A stretch of DNA of 64,000 nucleotides from Sporosarcina cascadiensis (GTDB lineage Bacteria; Bacillota; Bacilli; Bacillales_A; Planococcaceae): the NCBI RefSeq assembly GCF_009650995.1, contig NZ_WHVV01000007.1:62001-126000 (forward strand). Reading direction: 5' to 3'. Positions within the stretch are counted from its first letter, which is position 1, and every line of letters starts with the position of its first letter. The position numbers were made by a program, and so were the translations under genes. The notes beneath the pieces were generated by a model. That model did no database searches, was not told the DNA's origin, and saw nothing but the letters and a program-made list of their open reading frames with translations. Below, piece by piece: positions 43,491 through 51,993 of the stretch.

Positions 43491-45017
43491 ATGGAACACT
43501 GGCAAATATCGATGTTTATTATGGTGTTATATTTAGCGATCGCACTTATTGTTGGGGTGTTGGCGGGCAGAGGGACAAACAAGGCTTCACTGGAGGAATT
43601 TACTACTGCGGGCAGAGGGTTAGGTTTGTTTTTGACTTGGTTTCTAATGGGGGGAGCTATTTTTAGCGCCTTTTCATTCTTAGGTGCACCGGGATGGGCA
43701 TTTACACGCGGGGCTCCTGCGTTTTACATATTGGCGTATTTGGCCTTCTCACTGCTGCCTTGGTATATTCTCGGTCCAAAAATCGGAAGGATTGGCCGAA
43801 AATTTAATCTTTATTCGTTAGTCGGTTTTATTCAGACACGCTTTCAAAGTAAACCACTGGGGATCCTGGTCGGGTTTATTGCCTTTTTTGCCTGTATTCA
43901 GTATTTAGCTACTCAATTACGGGGTATGGCCATTATTTTTAATATTATGACGGATGGTCGGATTGCTTTCTGGTTTGGCGCTTTAATTGCCTACGCTATT
44001 GTTGTTACGTATGTTGCGACAGGCGGTTTGCGGGCAGCAGCTTGGTCAGATGTGTTCCAGGGGGCATTAATGATTATTGTATCTTGGGTCATAGGCATCA
44101 CGATAGTGAAGAAAATGCATGGGACGACAAGCGAAATGTTCTCAAAAATTGCTGCATCAAATCCGGACTTTTTGAGAATTGGAGCGGAAGGTTCCACTAT
44201 GTCGGCTACCGCCTTTACTTCGGTCATATTGGTCTCTGTCATAGGCTTTCTGATGTGGCCGCATATGTTCGCCAGATCCTATTCTTCCAATGCGCTGACG
44301 ATTAAAAAGACTGTTCTTGCCTATCCGTTATTTGCATTGTTGATCATTCCTTTATTGTTAGCAGGTTTTGCTGCGGTTGGAATTGTCGAGGTGAGTGCAG
44401 TTGGTGAATCGGATCAAATCTTGCCATACTTAATTACCACTTTTTTATCCTTGCCGGGCTGGCTGTATGGACTTGTAGGGGCGGCAGCACTGGCCGCAGC
44501 GATGTCAAGTGCGGATGTTATTACACATAGCGCATCCATGGAGTTTACAGATGGTGTCATTAAGAATATATTCCCGAATTTGTCAGATAAACAGACGCTG
44601 TTGATTATGCGGAGCGCTGTAGTGGTGATTGGAGCATTAGCTTATTGCATAGCAGTATTTGGAGGACAAGGTGTTGTAGCTTTATTATTGGGGGCCTATG
44701 GATCGATCATTCAGTTTACACCGGGCGTACTCAGCGCACTGTACTGGAGACGGGTAACATCCAAGGGCGTATTTACTGGTATAGTAGTGGGCTTTGCAGT
44801 CAACTTTTATTACCAAATGTTTGCAACTTCCACACCATTTGAAATACATCCAGGTCTAATTGGTTTACTAGCCAATACGGTTGTCATGATCGGCGTCAGC
44901 TATGTGACCAAACCAAATACGAATTCTGTAATAGAAAGTTATGTAGATGATCGGAAGGTGATCACGCTAACTGATGAAAAAAATACGAAACCTGATATTT
45001 CGGTTGATACGTATTAA
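43491..45017 (+). CDS. Sodium:solute symporter (SSS family)
   Basis: A 508-residue transporter with about 13 helices. FTTAGRGLGLFLTWFLMGGAIFSAFSFLGAPGWAFTRGAPAFY is the N-terminal SSS motif, and GLVGAAALAAAMSSADVITHSASMEFTDGVI is the helix-8/9 Na+-site region. It probably imports a carboxylate or heterocyclic substrate of the cluster, but the solute is not evident. It forms an operon with DUF3311 upstream and the amidohydrolase 17 bp downstream. Confidence 0.9.
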   Translation: MEHWQISMFIMVLYLAIALIVGVLAGRGTNKASLEEFTTAGRGLGLFLTWFLMGGAIFSAFSFLGAPGWAFTRGAPAFYILAYLAFSLLPWYILGPKIGRIGRKFNLYSLVGFIQTRFQSKPLGILVGFIAFFACIQYLATQLRGMAIIFNIMTDGRIAFWFGALIAYAIVVTYVATGGLRAAAWSDVFQGALMIIVSWVIGITIVKKMHGTTSEMFSKIAASNPDFLRIGAEGSTMSATAFTSVILVSVIGFLMWPHMFARSYSSNALTIKKTVLAYPLFALLIIPLLLAGFAAVGIVEVSAVGESDQILPYLITTFLSLPGWLYGLVGAAALAAAMSSADVITHSASMEFTDGVIKNIFPNLSDKQTLLIMRSAVVVIGALAYCIAVFGGQGVVALLLGAYGSIIQFTPGVLSALYWRRVTSKGVFTGIVVGFAVNFYYQMFATSTPFEIHPGLIGLLANTVVMIGVSYVTKPNTNSVIESYVDDRKVITLTDEKNTKPDISVDTY

Positions 45018-45034
45018 TCTTAGGAGGATAAATA

Positions 45035-46279
45035 ATGGTGCAAATTCAGTTGCCGCGTTTAGTGGAAGATCTTCAAAACTATGCAGCATATGGCCGTGAT
45101 GAACGCGGAGGGATTACACGACCAAGTTTTTCACCGGAAGATTTGGAAGTCCGAATACGTTTTATTGAAGAATTACAAGAACTAGGATTAGACATAACGA
45201 TTGATGGCATTGCAAATATCTGGGGGAAACTAAAGGGGAACGGAAAGAAAAAAGGCAGTATAGTTATCGGTTCTCACTTAGACACAGTACCAAACGGCGG
45301 GAAATATGATGGGGCGCTTGGTACGCTTGTTGCAAAAGAAATAATTCGCACCATTATCGAAAAAAATATCATATTAGATCACGATCTGGAAATCGTTTCA
45401 TTTACTGCTGAAGAATCGAATGATTTTGGTTTATCCACGCTGGGGAGCCGTGCTTTCGTTGGGAAGTTGTCAGAAGAAGAACTTAGAATAGCTGCTGACT
45501 CCAAGGGATTTTTGCTAAGTGAGGCTCTGCAGACAGTAGATGGAGATATCGATAGGATCCATGAAATGGCAGCTATGAGAGAAGAGAAAAAGGTATTTGT
45601 TGAGATGCATATCGAACAAGGGAAACGCTTGGAATCAAATGGTAAGTCAGTAGCGATTATCAATGGACTGGTAGGAGTGTACCGAAGTAAAGTGACTGTG
45701 ATTGGGGAAGCAAATCATTCAGGCACGACCATGATGCCACATCGCAGTGATGCACTGACAGCTGTCGCTGAAATGATTCTTGCAGTGGAACAGATTTGTG
45801 GGGAAGATAAGACGGACCTGGTTGGCACTGTCGGGAAATTGGATGTAGAACCGAATGCTGTCAATATTATACCGGGAAAGGTAGATTTTGTGCTGGAAGT
45901 TAGGGGTGAATGCCAAGACCGAATGGACCGGGTTGTAGATGAAATTAACTCAAAATGGAATGAAATTGCTAAACGTCGCGGTGTGCAAATTAGCCAATTA
46001 CTATTGCAACAGCAGCAGCCCACAAAGTTGGATGAAGAAATTGTTTCTATTTTACAAAAATCAGCAGATCAAGTGTCCGTTCCTTATATGACGTTACCGA
46101 GCATGGCAGTACATGACGCCGCCCATATGTCGCTTATTTCAAAATCTGCGATGATTTTTGTAAAGAGTATTGCTGGGAAGAGTCATTGTCCTGAAGAACA
46201 CAGTACTTCAGAGGATATTAAATTAGCGAGTACTGTCATGTTGAATGGAATTCTTGCAATCGATCAGCAGATAGATTAA
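45035..46279 (+). CDS. M20 N-carbamoyl-L-amino acid/allantoate-type amidohydrolase
   Basis: A 414-residue metal-dependent hydrolase of the HyuC/AllC group. Motifs in order are VIGSHLDTVPNGGKYDGALG (metal His/Asp), SFTAEESNDFG (Glu base), MHIEQGKRLES (metal His) and NHSGTTMMPHRSDAL (dimer-domain substrate His). Family members remove carbamoyl, formimino or related groups from amino acids such as N-carbamoyl or allantoate substrates. Because aspartase follows, N-substituted aspartate is an attractive substrate, but this is inference. The ATG follows TTAGGAGGA. Confidence 0.88.
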   Translation: MVQIQLPRLVEDLQNYAAYGRDERGGITRPSFSPEDLEVRIRFIEELQELGLDITIDGIANIWGKLKGNGKKKGSIVIGSHLDTVPNGGKYDGALGTLVAKEIIRTIIEKNIILDHDLEIVSFTAEESNDFGLSTLGSRAFVGKLSEEELRIAADSKGFLLSEALQTVDGDIDRIHEMAAMREEKKVFVEMHIEQGKRLESNGKSVAIINGLVGVYRSKVTVIGEANHSGTTMMPHRSDALTAVAEMILAVEQICGEDKTDLVGTVGKLDVEPNAVNIIPGKVDFVLEVRGECQDRMDRVVDEINSKWNEIAKRRGVQISQLLLQQQQPTKLDEEIVSILQKSADQVSVPYMTLPSMAVHDAAHMSLISKSAMIFVKSIAGKSHCPEEHSTSEDIKLASTVMLNGILAIDQQID

Positions 46280-46332
46280 ATAATCTGACTGCCCTATATA
46301 TTTGATATGAATCTAGAAAGGGATGGATAGAT

Positions 46333-47751
46333 GTGAAGTATCGAATAGAAAGTGATTCACTGGGAGAGAAACAAATACCTGCGAATGCTTATTATGGTAT
46401 TCAAACTGCCCGTGCTTTGGAGAATTTTCCGATTACCGGTGAAAAGCCTCATCCTGAATTGATCCGTTCTATCGCGTTAATTAAAAAAGTTGCCGCCAAA
46501 GCCAATGCGGATATTGGTTTGTTGGATAAATCTATCGCAGCTGCGATCAGAAAGTCTGCCGAAGAAATGGAATTGGGATTATGGAATAATCAAATTGTTG
46601 TAGATACAATTCAAGGAGGCGCAGGCACATCATTAAATATGAATGTGAATGAAGTGCTTGCCAACCGTTCAATCGAGATATTGAAAGGCTCAGATCACTC
46701 TGTCAGTTCAAATTCTCACGTGAATATGTCGCAATCAACAAACGATGTGATCCCAACTGCAGTCCATCTAACTTTAATTAAATTGGCAAAGACCTTATGC
46801 GAAAGTCTACACTCCTTGCAAGAACAGATGGTCATAAAAGAAAAAGAATTTGACAGTGTTATTAAAATGGGACGCACTCATTTGCAAGATGCCATCCCCA
46901 TACGGCTTGGTCAAGAATTTGGTGCTTTTGCCTGCGTCATTAAACGGGATATCGTTCGTATTGAACAATCTGTACAGCAGCTTAATAAAATCAGTATCGG
47001 GGCAACTGCCATCGGAACGGGTCTGAATGCCAGGGTTGATTATCGTGAGAAAATGATTGAATACTTAATAGAAGAAACAAACTATCCATTGAAAACAGCG
47101 GAGAATTTAGTGGATATCACACAAAATACAGATCGATACACGGAGATTTCCTCTGCCTTGAAAATATTAGCTATTAATCTTTCAAAGATTGCAAATGATT
47201 TACGATTGCTGTCATCAGGTCCGCTGACAGGATTCAATGAAATTAATCTACCGGCCAGACAGCCGGGATCATCTATTATGCCAGGTAAAGTAAACCCTGT
47301 TATTCCAGAAGTGATTAATCAAATATCGTTCCAAGTGATCGGGAATGATCATACTATTTCACTTGCTTCAGAGGCAGGGCAATTAGAACTTAATGTAATG
47401 GGACCGGTAATTATGTCGAATTTATTAAAATCATTAACCATACTTACGAATGGTGTAGAAGTATTATCAGAGTTTGCAATTAAAGGAATTACAGCAAATG
47501 CCGAGCGCTGTAGAGAGTTAGTAGAATCTAGTGTTGGCATTGTCACTGCTATAAATCCTCATGTCAGTTATGAGATTGCTGCCCAAGTTGCAAAGGAAGC
47601 ACTTATCACAGGAAAGTCCGTGCGTTCGATCTGTATACACAATGGGTACCTGACAGAAGAAGAACTTGATATCATTTTAGATGCGAAGGAAATGACTGAA
47701 CCTGGTATTGCCGGTTCCACGCTGTTGAAAAAAGTTGTGGGAATTTCATAA
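46333..47751 (+). CDS. aspA: Aspartate ammonia-lyase (aspartase)
   Basis: A 472-residue member of the fumarase/aspartase superfamily. GGAGTSLNMNVNEVLANR, SSNSHVNMSQSTNDVIPTA and the signature SSIMPGKVNPV are all present, and the length matches AspA. It deaminates L-aspartate to fumarate and ammonium. A class II fumarase is the main alternative, but NMNVNEVLANR-type sequence favours aspartase. It ends the cluster and would feed the product into the TCA cycle. The start is GTG 46333 after AAAGGGATGG; the ATG two bases earlier is out of frame. Confidence 0.85.
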   Translation: MKYRIESDSLGEKQIPANAYYGIQTARALENFPITGEKPHPELIRSIALIKKVAAKANADIGLLDKSIAAAIRKSAEEMELGLWNNQIVVDTIQGGAGTSLNMNVNEVLANRSIEILKGSDHSVSSNSHVNMSQSTNDVIPTAVHLTLIKLAKTLCESLHSLQEQMVIKEKEFDSVIKMGRTHLQDAIPIRLGQEFGAFACVIKRDIVRIEQSVQQLNKISIGATAIGTGLNARVDYREKMIEYLIEETNYPLKTAENLVDITQNTDRYTEISSALKILAINLSKIANDLRLLSSGPLTGFNEINLPARQPGSSIMPGKVNPVIPEVINQISFQVIGNDHTISLASEAGQLELNVMGPVIMSNLLKSLTILTNGVEVLSEFAIKGITANAERCRELVESSVGIVTAINPHVSYEIAAQVAKEALITGKSVRSICIHNGYLTEEELDIILDAKEMTEPGIAGSTLLKKVVGIS

Positions 47752-47824
47752 TACGTAAAAACACACATCGCAAAACGACTTTAGAATTGTTGATGGATGG
47801 TCCAATGGAAATTGCATATGGAAT

Positions 47825-47860
47825 TCGCAAGTTGATTGTAAAATCGGCTTGCGATTTTTT
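47825..47860 (+). terminator. Terminator after aspA
   Basis: TCGCAAG pairs with CTTGCGA, with additional inner pairing GATT/AATC, followed by TTTTTT. Confidence 0.82.
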
Positions 47861-47905
47861 GAGAAGTACTTTAAATACAAGTTTTATAGTTGACTTTATT
47901 TAGTT

Positions 47906-47940
47906 CACCCCCTAAACTAATACTATTAGTTTAGGGGGTG
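47906..47940 (+). promoter_or_regulatory. Perfect 16+3+16 palindromic operator before the MarR gene
   Basis: CACCCCCTAAACTAAT, then ACT, then ATTAGTTTAGGGGGTG form a perfect inverted repeat. A TTGACT -35-like box lies at 47890-47895, and the right half contains the ribosome site of the MarR gene (GGGGGTG, 8 nt before TTG). Binding here would repress the regulator and the downstream exporter. Confidence 0.85.
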
Positions 47941-47947
47941 GACTATT

Positions 47948-48394
47948 TTGAAAGAGCAGCTACAAGAGGCAGTGGATTTATTTGAGGAAGTGATCATTTA
48001 CGGCACAGAACATGTGGTCAAGAACCTCAATGTACCGATATGGAAAGAATATTCACCGGAACAAATACAAGTTCTGAAAATTCTCTCAGCCTATGGCAAT
48101 CTATCAAGCGGCAAGCTGGCGGAAATACAGGGCGTGCATAAAAGTGCCATTTCCACACGGCTGAAAAAACTGGCGGACAAAGAGCTGGTGCAATCGGAAA
48201 AAGATCCGAATGACCAGCGCAGCAATCGGATTTCATTGACGGCAAAGGGGCGTGAAATTCTCGCAACCTCTAACGAAGCCATCTATGAAAATATTGAAAG
48301 CATATTCAAAGACCGTATTGATGAGCAGGAGCTGGAACAATTTATCGAGACATTCCGCAAGCTCAAAACGATTTTATTAATGAAGGAGATGTAA
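47948..48394 (+). CDS. MarR-family transcriptional regulator
   Basis: A 148-residue winged-helix repressor. The recognition region reads LSSGKLAEIQGVHKSAISTRLKKLADKELVQSEKDPNDQRSNRISLTAKG, with the MarR wing (DQRSNRISLT). N- and C-terminal helices form the dimer. It is probably autoregulated through the 35-bp palindrome directly upstream and controls the MMPL exporter that starts 3 bp after its stop. The start is TTG 47948; the ribosome site is embedded in the operator. Confidence 0.9.
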   Translation: MKEQLQEAVDLFEEVIIYGTEHVVKNLNVPIWKEYSPEQIQVLKILSAYGNLSSGKLAEIQGVHKSAISTRLKKLADKELVQSEKDPNDQRSNRISLTAKGREILATSNEAIYENIESIFKDRIDEQELEQFIETFRKLKTILLMKEM

Positions 48395-48397
48395 CGT

Positions 48398-51043
48398 TTG
48401 AAAACCGTCTTGAAATTAAAGTGGCCGATCGCAATCGGTCTGATCGTATTAACGGCTGTGCTATTTTTGCTCGCACCTGATCTGGCAAAGCAGGCCGAGG
48501 ATGCAGGCTCATTCCAGCTGCTGGACTCAGCGGATTCCCAAAAAGCAGCAAAAATGCTGGAAGAAGCAGGGGAAGCTGAAGAAACTATTTCCCTAGTCTA
48601 TCCGCTGGAAAAAGCGGCGGACGAGGCAAAGCAGAAAGAAATTTCCGCAACGGCAAAAGAAATAAAAGAGCTCAGCGGAATTGTCACGGATGTTCTCGAT
48701 CCGTTTGAGAGTGAAGAAATGCAAAACCAGCTGGTCTCTGAGGATAAAAAAACAGTGCTGCTGCCGATTACAGTTGACGGCACGCAGGATGAGATTATAG
48801 CACTGGCAAAACAAATTAAAAAAGAAGTGCTGCCTCAGGATGAAACCATTTACATGACTGGTGAAGCAATCATCAATGATGACGTCAACGAAAGTGCGCA
48901 AGAAGGACTGAAAAAGACCGAAGTCATTACAGTCGTATTGATTTTTGCTTTATTGCTGATTGTCTTCCGTTCGATTGTCACGCCTTTCGTTCCGTTGCTC
49001 GCAGTCGGAATCACGTATTTGCTCAGTCAGTCACTTGTGGCATTTTTCATTGACTGGTTCGGATTCCCGGTATCGAATTACACCCAGATTTTCCTTGTGG
49101 CGATTTTATTCGGATTAGGAACGGATTACTGTATTTTGCTGTTAAGCCGTTATAAAGAAGAATTGCTTGCAGGGCATGAAGTGGAAGAAGCGATCATTAA
49201 CACATACAAAACTGCCGGACGCACGCTGTTCATCAGTGCGCTTGCCGTCTTTATCGGTTTTGCCGCAATCGGATTTGCGGATTTCCCGATCTTTAAATCT
49301 GCGGTAGCAGTTGCTGTGGGGATTGCGGTCCTGATGCTGATTCTCTACACAATCGTTCCGCTGTTAATGGCACTGCTGAAAGATAAATTGTTCTGGCCGT
49401 CTAAAGGGGCCGCATCGCATAAAGACAGCAAGCTGTGGATTTCATTCAGTAAAGTTTCGGTCATGCGTCCGCTCGTTTCGATGCTGATCGTTGCGGTGAT
49501 TACCATTCCGCTGTTATTGACATATGACAATGATCTGTCGTTCAATACGGTGGATGAAATTGACAGCAGCAAGGAATCGGTGAAAGGATTGAACCTCATT
49601 TCCGATGCATTCGGCGAAGGGGATTCATTGCCGGTTCAAGTATTGCTGAAGAAAGATTCACCAATCGTCAAAGAAGGCGATGTCACGTATCTGGAAGCCA
49701 TCGCACGTGACCTGGAAAAAGTGGAAGGCGTCAAAAGTGTCCGCACAGTCACACGTCCGACCGGCGAATTGCTTGAAGATCTCTATGTGGATCATCAAAT
49801 CGCACTAATGGCAGACGGTCTTGATGAAGCGACTGACGGACTGGGTGAAATCGGCAAAGGTCTGGGCAGTGTGGAAAATGGTTTGAATCAAATCACCGGA
49901 CAGCTGCCAGCCGGCTCTGCGGGCGGGGACGGACTGCGCCAGGCGTCAAACGGCATTAAGCAGATTAACGGCCAGCTTGCGCAAATTGCAGGAGGACTGC
50001 AGCAAGGCATGCCGGCAGCACAGGCAGCCGGTGGACTGAACGCACTCAGCGCCGAACTCGGCAAAGTGGGCAATGGCATTGCAGGCGCTGCTTCGCAGAT
50101 CGACCAGAGCGGTTCGCAGCTCGGAGCGCTCAGCGGCGGTCTGAAGGAACTGGCGGGCGGCGTCAAAGCAGCCAATGAAGGATTGACTGAAGTCGGCGAC
50201 GGCTTAAACGAATTATCTGTGATGCTGAATGATATGGGCGATACGAAAAGTGTCCGCGACACAGGATTATTTATTCCTGCAGGCACGCTTGAAAATGAAG
50301 AGTTCAAGCCGGTGATCGACCGTTATACATTCGACGGTGAAAAAGGTATTTTGATGGAAGTTATCCTGAAGGAAAATCCGTATTCACGTGAAGCGATTTC
50401 CACGGTGCATGCTATTAAAGAACAAGTTAAACGTTCTGTCATTGACACGCCGTTTGAGGATGCGGAACTTGCATTCAGCGGGATCTCCAGCATGAACTCC
50501 GACTTGAATGATATTTCATCTGCGGATTTTACGCGCACGGTTACGATTATGCTGGTCGGTTTGTTCATCGTGCTGTTTGTTTTATTCCGTTCAGCGATCA
50601 TGCCGCTGTATATGATCGGATCACTGCTGCTGACATATTATACAGCTGTTTCGATCACCGAGCTGATTTTCGTCAATGGCCTTGGCTATGACGGCATCAG
50701 CTGGGCCGTTCCGTTCTTCGGATTCATCATGCTCATCGCGCTCGGCGTCGATTATTCGATCTTCCTGCTCGACCGATTCCGTGAAGAGAGCATCGGCGGC
50801 TTGAAAGTCAAAGAGGCTTTGATTCATTCGATGGCGAAAATGGGTACGGTCATTATTACAGCTGCTGTAATTCTGGCGGGTACATTCGGGGCTATGATGC
50901 CTTCAGGCGTACTCAGTCTGGTTCAGATTGCAACCATTGTTATTTCTGGATTATTGCTGTACGGATTGATTATCCTGCCGTTGCTAATCCCTGCCATAAC
51001 AGTTTCATTTGGCCGGGGTGTCTGGTGGCCGTTCAGAGGATAA
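48398..51043 (+). CDS. MMPL/RND-family membrane exporter
   Basis: An 881-residue protein with two MMPL repeats: one helix plus an extracellular domain plus five helices, twice. ILFGLGTDYCILLLSRYKEEL (about residue 240) and MLIALGVDYSIFLLDRFREE (about residue 780) are the paired proton-relay segments with the conserved Asp-Tyr. The second extracellular domain contains a long Gly/Leu-rich helical repeat (DGLGEIGKGLGSVENGLNQI and onward), as in YhgE/Pip-like and MMPL proteins of Gram-positives. It likely exports a lipid or toxic compound. The start is TTG 48398 after AAGGAGATG, coupled to the MarR gene. Confidence 0.88.
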   Translation: MKTVLKLKWPIAIGLIVLTAVLFLLAPDLAKQAEDAGSFQLLDSADSQKAAKMLEEAGEAEETISLVYPLEKAADEAKQKEISATAKEIKELSGIVTDVLDPFESEEMQNQLVSEDKKTVLLPITVDGTQDEIIALAKQIKKEVLPQDETIYMTGEAIINDDVNESAQEGLKKTEVITVVLIFALLLIVFRSIVTPFVPLLAVGITYLLSQSLVAFFIDWFGFPVSNYTQIFLVAILFGLGTDYCILLLSRYKEELLAGHEVEEAIINTYKTAGRTLFISALAVFIGFAAIGFADFPIFKSAVAVAVGIAVLMLILYTIVPLLMALLKDKLFWPSKGAASHKDSKLWISFSKVSVMRPLVSMLIVAVITIPLLLTYDNDLSFNTVDEIDSSKESVKGLNLISDAFGEGDSLPVQVLLKKDSPIVKEGDVTYLEAIARDLEKVEGVKSVRTVTRPTGELLEDLYVDHQIALMADGLDEATDGLGEIGKGLGSVENGLNQITGQLPAGSAGGDGLRQASNGIKQINGQLAQIAGGLQQGMPAAQAAGGLNALSAELGKVGNGIAGAASQIDQSGSQLGALSGGLKELAGGVKAANEGLTEVGDGLNELSVMLNDMGDTKSVRDTGLFIPAGTLENEEFKPVIDRYTFDGEKGILMEVILKENPYSREAISTVHAIKEQVKRSVIDTPFEDAELAFSGISSMNSDLNDISSADFTRTVTIMLVGLFIVLFVLFRSAIMPLYMIGSLLLTYYTAVSITELIFVNGLGYDGISWAVPFFGFIMLIALGVDYSIFLLDRFREESIGGLKVKEALIHSMAKMGTVIITAAVILAGTFGAMMPSGVLSLVQIATIVISGLLLYGLIILPLLIPAITVSFGRGVWWPFRG

Positions 51044-51060
51044 TATAATAAAGAATAAAT

Positions 51061-51095
51061 CAGGCCGTCCGGAAAAATACCGGGCGGCCTGTTTG
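51061..51095. terminator. Bidirectional terminator between the MMPL and Ku genes
   Basis: CAGGCCGTCCGG pairs with CCGGGCGGCCTG around a 7-nt loop, followed by TTTGTT. It sits between convergent genes. Confidence 0.85.
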
Positions 51096-51917
51096 TTATG
51101 CTCTTTTCTTCGCGGGAGTTCGTTTCCGGGGAGCCGGTTTTTTCTGTGTTCTATCCAATGAAGCCTGTAAAGCCGCCATCAAATCTGTGACGTTTGAAGG
51201 CGCCGCCGGTTTTTCGCTAGCAGAAACGGTATCTTTCCCCGACTTCTTTGCTTCAATGAGTTCCATTAAGGCTGTCCGGTAATCATCTGTATATTTAGCA
51301 GGTTCAAATGTCGTTGTCAGCTGGTCCACCAGCAATAAAGCCGTATCCAGTTCTTTTTTTACGACCAGATCCTCACCGGGAATATTAGGTACATCCCCGA
51401 TACTCCGGACCTCATCGGGAAAATGAATCGTTTCCATCAGCAGTGAATCCTGATAGACACGTACGACTGCCAATTGTTCTTTGGATCGGATGATGATTTT
51501 AGCGACGCCGATCTTTCCGGATTCTTTCAAAGCTTTTCTAAGCAGGGCATAGGCTTTTCCACCATTGGCATCGGGTGCCATGAAATAGCTCTTTTCAAAA
51601 TAAATGGGATCGATTTCTTCCAGCTTGACGAAGTCTACGATTTCCACCGCTTTATCTTCATTTTCCTTCTTTAGTTTTTCCAGCTCTTCTTCATCCAAGA
51701 CAACAAATTTATTCTTTGAGTATTCATACGCCTTGACCAGTTCCTCCCCTTTAACTTCTTTTCCACAGATGGGGCATACTTTTTTATAGTTAATGGGAGA
51801 GTGGCATTCTTTATGCAGCTGGCGTAGTTTGATGTCGTTATTTTCGGTGGCGGCATGCAATTTAATCGGGATATTGACCAAACCGAAGCTGATGCTGCCT
51901 TTCCAAATGGTGTGCAT
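51096..51917 (-). CDS. ku: Ku protein (bacterial non-homologous end joining)
   Basis: A 273-residue DNA-end-binding protein. The family start MHTIWKGSISFGLVNIPIKLHAATE is clear, with LRQLHKECHSPINYKKVCPICGKEV (zinc-like CxxC) and LVDQLTTTFEPAKYTDDYRTAL (Ku core). The C-terminal tail is Lys/Arg/Pro-rich (KKPAPRKRTPAKKRA), as in Bacillus Ku. It binds double-strand ends and recruits LigD, which is encoded divergently 76 bp away. ATG 51917 follows AAGGAGGT. Confidence 0.95.
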   Translation of the reverse strand: MHTIWKGSISFGLVNIPIKLHAATENNDIKLRQLHKECHSPINYKKVCPICGKEVKGEELVKAYEYSKNKFVVLDEEELEKLKKENEDKAVEIVDFVKLEEIDPIYFEKSYFMAPDANGGKAYALLRKALKESGKIGVAKIIIRSKEQLAVVRVYQDSLLMETIHFPDEVRSIGDVPNIPGEDLVVKKELDTALLLVDQLTTTFEPAKYTDDYRTALMELIEAKKSGKDTVSASEKPAAPSNVTDLMAALQASLDRTQKKPAPRKRTPAKKRA

Positions 51918-51993
51918 GACGATAACCTCCTTCAAATGAAATCTTTCCGGGTAGTATGCGAAATTCAGTTCATCCTATACATGAATGGAGTGA

